Assembly: GCA_032716605.1 (NCBI GenBank) | Contig: CM064480.1 | Span: forward strand, 25,968,129-26,032,128 | Length of the DNA stretch: 64,000 nucleotides | Direction of reading: 5' to 3' | DNA from: Paralithodes platypus | Lineage: Eukaryota > Arthropoda > Malacostraca > Decapoda > Lithodidae | Shown here: positions 62,040-64,000 of the stretch, piece after piece | How positions within the stretch are numbered: the first letter of the stretch is position 1 | Layout of the letters: the number at the start of each line of letters is the position of its first letter | Position numbers and translations under genes: made by a program | Notes under the pieces: model-generated | The model's database searches: none | What the model saw: only the letters and a program-made list of their open reading frames with translations | Told to the model about the DNA's origin: nothing

Positions 62040-63060
62040 TTAGGCTACCCTAATCCCATCAAAATACCTCAAAGAATGTAGGCCTAGGCTAAGTCTAACT
62101 TCTATATAGGCTAGGCTATATAGCCTAGGCCTAGGTCTATAATCACTAATCCCATCAAAATCCCTCAAAGCATGTAGGCCTAGGCTAAGTCTAACTTCTA
62201 TATAGGCTAGGCTATATAGCCTAGGCCTAGGTCTATAATCACTAATCCCATCAAAATGCCTCAAAGCATGTAGGCCTAGGCTAAGTCTAACTTCTATATA
62301 GGCTAGGCTATATAGCCTAGGCCTAGGTCTATAATCACTAATCCCATCAAAATGCCTCAAAGCATGTAGGCTAAAATGCTAAATATTGCATGTTCTAACT
62401 TCTAAATATAGCCTAGGCCTATAGGCTAATTACTAATATAAGTAATTTTATTAGGCTAGGCCTAGGCTACCCTAATCCTATCAAAATGCCTCAAAGCATG
62501 TAGGCTAAATAATATTGCATTTTCTAACTTCTATATATAGCCTATAGGCTAGCCTAGGTCTAGGCTATAATCAGTCAATCACTAATTCCATCAAAATGCC
62601 TCCAAGCATGTAGGCTAAATATTGCATGTTGTAACTTCTATATATATATATAGCCTAGGTCTAGGCTATAGGCCTAATAACTAATTCCATCAAAATGCCT
62701 CAAAGCATGTAGGCTAAATATTGCATGTTCTAACTTTAATATATAGCCTAGGCCTAGGTCTAGGCTATAATCAGTCACTAATTCCATCAAAATGCCTCAA
62801 AGCATGTAGCCTAAATATTGCATGTTCTAACTTCTATATATATATATATATAGCCTAGGTCTAGGCTATAATCACTAATTCCATAAAAATGCCTCAAAGA
62901 ATGTAGGCTAAATATTGCATGTTCTAACTTTAATATATAGCCTAGGTCTAGGCTATAATCAGTCACTAATTCCATCAAAATGCCTCAAAGCATGTAGGCC
63001 TAGGCTAAATATTGCATGTTCTAACTTCTATGTATAGGCCTAGGCCTATAATCACACTCA
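62040..63060. repeat. AGGCCT-rich minisatellite, about ten units of 90-130 bp
   Basis: Each unit has CCATCAAAATGCCTCAAAG, then CATGTAGGCTAAATATTG, CTAACTTCTATATA and a palindromic AGCCTAGGCCTAGG block. The first three units (62040-62345) are almost identical; later ones vary in the length of TATATA and AGGCCT parts. It lies inside the hAT element. The long - strand open frame across it (62040-62360) is a repeat artefact. Confidence 0.85.
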
Positions 63061-63767
63061 TTTTATTAGTGTCAAGTAGAAAGTGTTAATTTTGAAAGTA
63101 TCATATAGGCCTAGACTAAATTTAGCCTACAATAAAATTTTATTAAATTTTGATCTGAAGCTAGGCCTTTATTCTGAGCGTTAAAATTAATAGGCCTAGG
63201 CTACTTTCTATTAAATTACTTAATCTATCTAAAGTAGACCTATCTAGGCATAATTCCCAAAGGGGGGACCACGAATAAATCGCCCCCTTGCACCTCTGTG
63301 ATCCGGCGTACCTCCTCCTGAATGGTGCGAAATTGCGAATACTGATTATTACTGAAGCACTCTCCCCATAAACAAGTTGCCCCAACGTTTTACTGCCCAT
63401 GTGGACAAACTAAGTGGCCTATGCTATATATATTAACCCTTTCACTGTGGGTGACGTTCTGGAATGTTTTGGCAATTTACAGCAATTTCCAAGCTTTAAA
63501 AGCCTGTATGTATATCCTTGAGGTCCATGGAAGTTGGGCAACATTATATTTAAGTAAATATATATATTTATTGACATTAGAGATTGAATTTATTGATTTA
63601 CCCTTGATTCTGTAGTTTAAATTTAAAATTAATAACACGTTTGCATATTTGCATTTGAGGACTAGAAATTTCACAAGGTTTGCACATTTGTGTTTGCTGA
63701 AGTTATGTTCTGGGTTTGCTGATTTGTGTTTGCTGACTTGACTTTTTGTTTGTGGTGCCCAGCTCTG
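63061..63767. other. Right part of the hAT element, non-coding
   Basis: AT-rich with TTTGTGTTTGCTGA short direct repeats near the right end (63685-63745), of the kind that serve as subterminal transposase-binding sites in hAT elements. No coding exon seen. Confidence 0.5.
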
Positions 63768-64000
63768 GTTAGTTGTTAAGATAAGTTGATCACGAAGCAT
63801 TGGTTGGCATTCATATTGTTTAGTACTGCTTCCTATAATTATTAGTGTTCTGCTGGATTAGATAATGCTAGACTAGGAGTCTGATATTATAAGGTATTGT
63901 TTCCTATGAGTGCTAGCTTTAGTTAAAAGCTGCACGACATACCTGAGAACTGGAGTTGATTGAGTAAATTCTAGTCTATGTGCCATTGAGAGTAGAGCAT

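Larger units (their letters stand above)
61250..63767 (+). mobile_element. hAT-type DNA transposon, 2518 bp, 8-bp TSD
   Basis: GTTAGTTG is duplicated at 61242-61249 and 63768-63775. The ends CAGAGCTGGGCAC are a 13-bp inverted repeat. An 8-bp TSD and this terminus are diagnostic of hAT. It contains a BED-finger exon near the left end, a minisatellite in the middle and no transposase catalytic region, so it is a deletion derivative. Confidence 0.9.
60578..64000 (+). repeat. 3' LTR of the Gypsy-type element, split by a hAT element and cut by the window end
   Basis: LTR sequence runs 60578-61249 and resumes at 63768 (after the 8-bp duplication at 63775) to 64000, co-linear with 54533-55430. The start is TGGTGACG versus TGTGACG in the 5' LTR. 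Low divergence between LTRs implies a fairly recent insertion. Confidence 0.85.

Noticed and set aside
62040..62360. 106-codon - strand frame with three identical protein repeats
   Set aside because: It is produced by the minisatellite unit length being compatible with a reading frame; the DNA repeat explains it fully.
62040..63060. Possible CRISPR-like array of regular repeats
   Set aside because: Units are contiguous and vary in length, without unique spacers; it is a eukaryotic minisatellite inside a hAT element.

Overview
This window is animal nuclear DNA that consists almost entirely of nested transposable elements inside one very long host intron. A decapod crustacean is the best guess. 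The reasons are DIRS elements of the type known to be widespread in decapods, a TTAGG-type interstitial telomere motif, and the mix of RTE, CR1, Jockey/I, Penelope, BEL/Pao, Gypsy, pogo, piggyBac and hAT elements with many AGGCCT-rich minisatellites. This is inferred from composition; no species marker is present. There are no operons, Shine-Dalgarno sites or bacterial terminators.

Host gene. Two short exons on the + strand (about 4257-4404 and 50037-50154) have good splice sites and compatible phase (2 nt + 1 nt). Together they read as the N-terminus of an armadillo-repeat protein that resembles ARMC5. The roughly 45.6-kb intron between them holds almost everything else described here.

Layout. 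1-4250: the 3' end of an RTE-like LINE, a CR1/Jockey-like reverse transcriptase (RT) split by a piggyBac-type MITE, and a decayed RTE. 4405-6946: a pogo-type MITE, a tRNA-derived SINE and an RTE 3' half. 6947-16340: DIRS copy A (- strand; gag, RT/RNase H and tyrosine recombinase with ICR/ITR termini), carrying SINE-like insertions and a leader with a hairpin tandem array. 17626-19980: a CR1 element (- strand). 19985-20540: a second, unexplained CCG-motif array. 20885-21760: a SINE and an RTE end. 21916-29370: BEL/Pao gag-protease-RT, interrupted by a CR1-like LINE that is itself interrupted by an RTE with an intact 1017-codon ORF; target-site duplications (TSDs) and reading frame support this order. 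29371-32480: DIRS copy B with a pogo-type insertion in the recombinase gene. 32481-34816: an inverted BEL gag copy and an I/Nimb-like LINE with a poly(A) tail. 35593-39917: DIRS copy C with clear ICR and right ITR. 39960-43620: a CR1 ORF1/EN region (- strand) interrupted by an RTE. 43905-48295: a Jockey-like LINE (- strand) with a 2A-like DIESNPGP motif and a zinc finger. 48296-49960: a Penelope GIY-YIG fragment with a perfect 60-bp inverted repeat, split by a 964-bp fold-back pogo-type element. 51354-54532: DIRS copy D (- strand). 54533-64000: a Gypsy-type LTR element whose single 1192-codon ORF has lost RT and places integrase before RNase H; its 3' LTR is split by a hAT element with an 8-bp TSD.

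The elements do not act as one pathway. They form a record of insertion order. The points most worth pursuing are the rearranged Gypsy ORF, the 2A-bearing Jockey-like LINE with its short non-autonomous derivatives, the conserved DIRS ICR architecture with leader arrays, and the host exon pair.
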